Positions 14,598 through 14,630 of a DNA stretch of 14,630 nt are shown piece after piece. The position numbers and the translations under genes are program-made. The notes beneath the pieces were generated by a model, which did no database searches, had not been told where the DNA came from, and saw nothing but the letters and a program-made list of their open reading frames with translations. Source of the DNA: an uncultured Bacteroidales bacterium (GTDB lineage: Bacteria; Bacteroidota; Bacteroidia; Bacteroidales; UBA932); NCBI GenBank assembly GCA_946184255.1, contig CAMHFA010000008.1, positions 1-14,630 on the forward strand, written 5' to 3'. Numbering within the stretch: the first letter of the stretch is position 1; every line of letters begins with the position of its first letter.

Positions 14598-14630
14598 GCG
14601 GGTGTGGTGAAATGGTAGACACGCCACTTT
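14598..14630 (+). tRNA. tRNA-Leu, 5' part, cut by window edge before the anticodon
   Basis: GCGGGTG is the acceptor 5' strand (14598-14604), TG are positions 8-9, GTG...CAC (14607-14609 and 14620-14622) is the D stem around the loop AAATGGTAGA, G is position 26, CCACT the anticodon-stem 5' strand (14624-14628) and TT positions 32-33. The TGGTAGAC D-arm and GCGGGTGTGGTG start are typical of bacterial tRNA-Leu. The window ends at position 33, so the anticodon is not visible and the isoacceptor cannot be given. Confidence 0.85.

Noticed and set aside
1..14630. CRISPR array, insertion sequence, prophage or defence system
   Set aside because: No regularly spaced repeats, transposase, integrase or defence-type proteins are seen; nearly all sequence is accounted for by the listed genes.

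Overview
The window looks like a chromosomal segment of a member of the Bacteroidota, probably an uncultured gut-type Bacteroidales lineage with moderately high GC. The evidence is: promoters matching the Bacteroidota -7 element (TAnnTTTG), one of them with a perfect -33 TTTG and 19-base spacer; a bS16 protein with a long Ala/Lys/Glu-rich tail; signal-peptide lipoproteins, one resembling DUF4465; and few Shine-Dalgarno sites. The exact genus is not determinable here. No mobile element, CRISPR array, rRNA or phage gene was found, and no stretch over 300 bases lacks a gene.

Layout. (1) 1-972, minus: the N-terminal 324 codons of dxs (first enzyme of the MEP isoprenoid pathway), running off the left edge, with a REP-like repeat in frame at its edge. 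A divergent promoter gap follows. (2) 1055-4048, plus: two paralogous major facilitator transporters of the MFSD1-like type. (3) 4103-9687, plus: a compact lysine/diaminopimelate operon, dapE-like M20 hydrolase, lysC, dapB, dapA, dapD and dapF, with junctions of 12 bases down to 4-base overlaps, preceded by a -7 promoter match. With DapD and a DapE-like enzyme this is the succinylase route to meso-diaminopimelate; asd and the aminotransferase are not in the window. (4) 9724-11155, plus: a DUF4465-like lipoprotein and a DUF975 membrane protein. (5) 11152-14430, minus: rpsP, rimM and a 733-residue glycosidase-like lipoprotein, translationally coupled and converging on region 4 through a shared TTAA stop. 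(6) 14431-14630: a divergent promoter region and the first 33 nucleotides of a tRNA-Leu.

How the parts work together. Region 3 converts aspartate-derived intermediates to the cross-linking amino acid of peptidoglycan and the precursor of lysine. The MFSD1-like pair upstream may move small peptides or related solutes, since animal MFSD1 is a dipeptide transporter; a link to the lysine pathway is only inferred from adjacency. The most unusual items are the MFSD1-like pair beside the DAP operon, with two extra predicted membrane spans in the first member, and the unassigned glycosidase-like lipoprotein locked into the rpsP-rimM operon.
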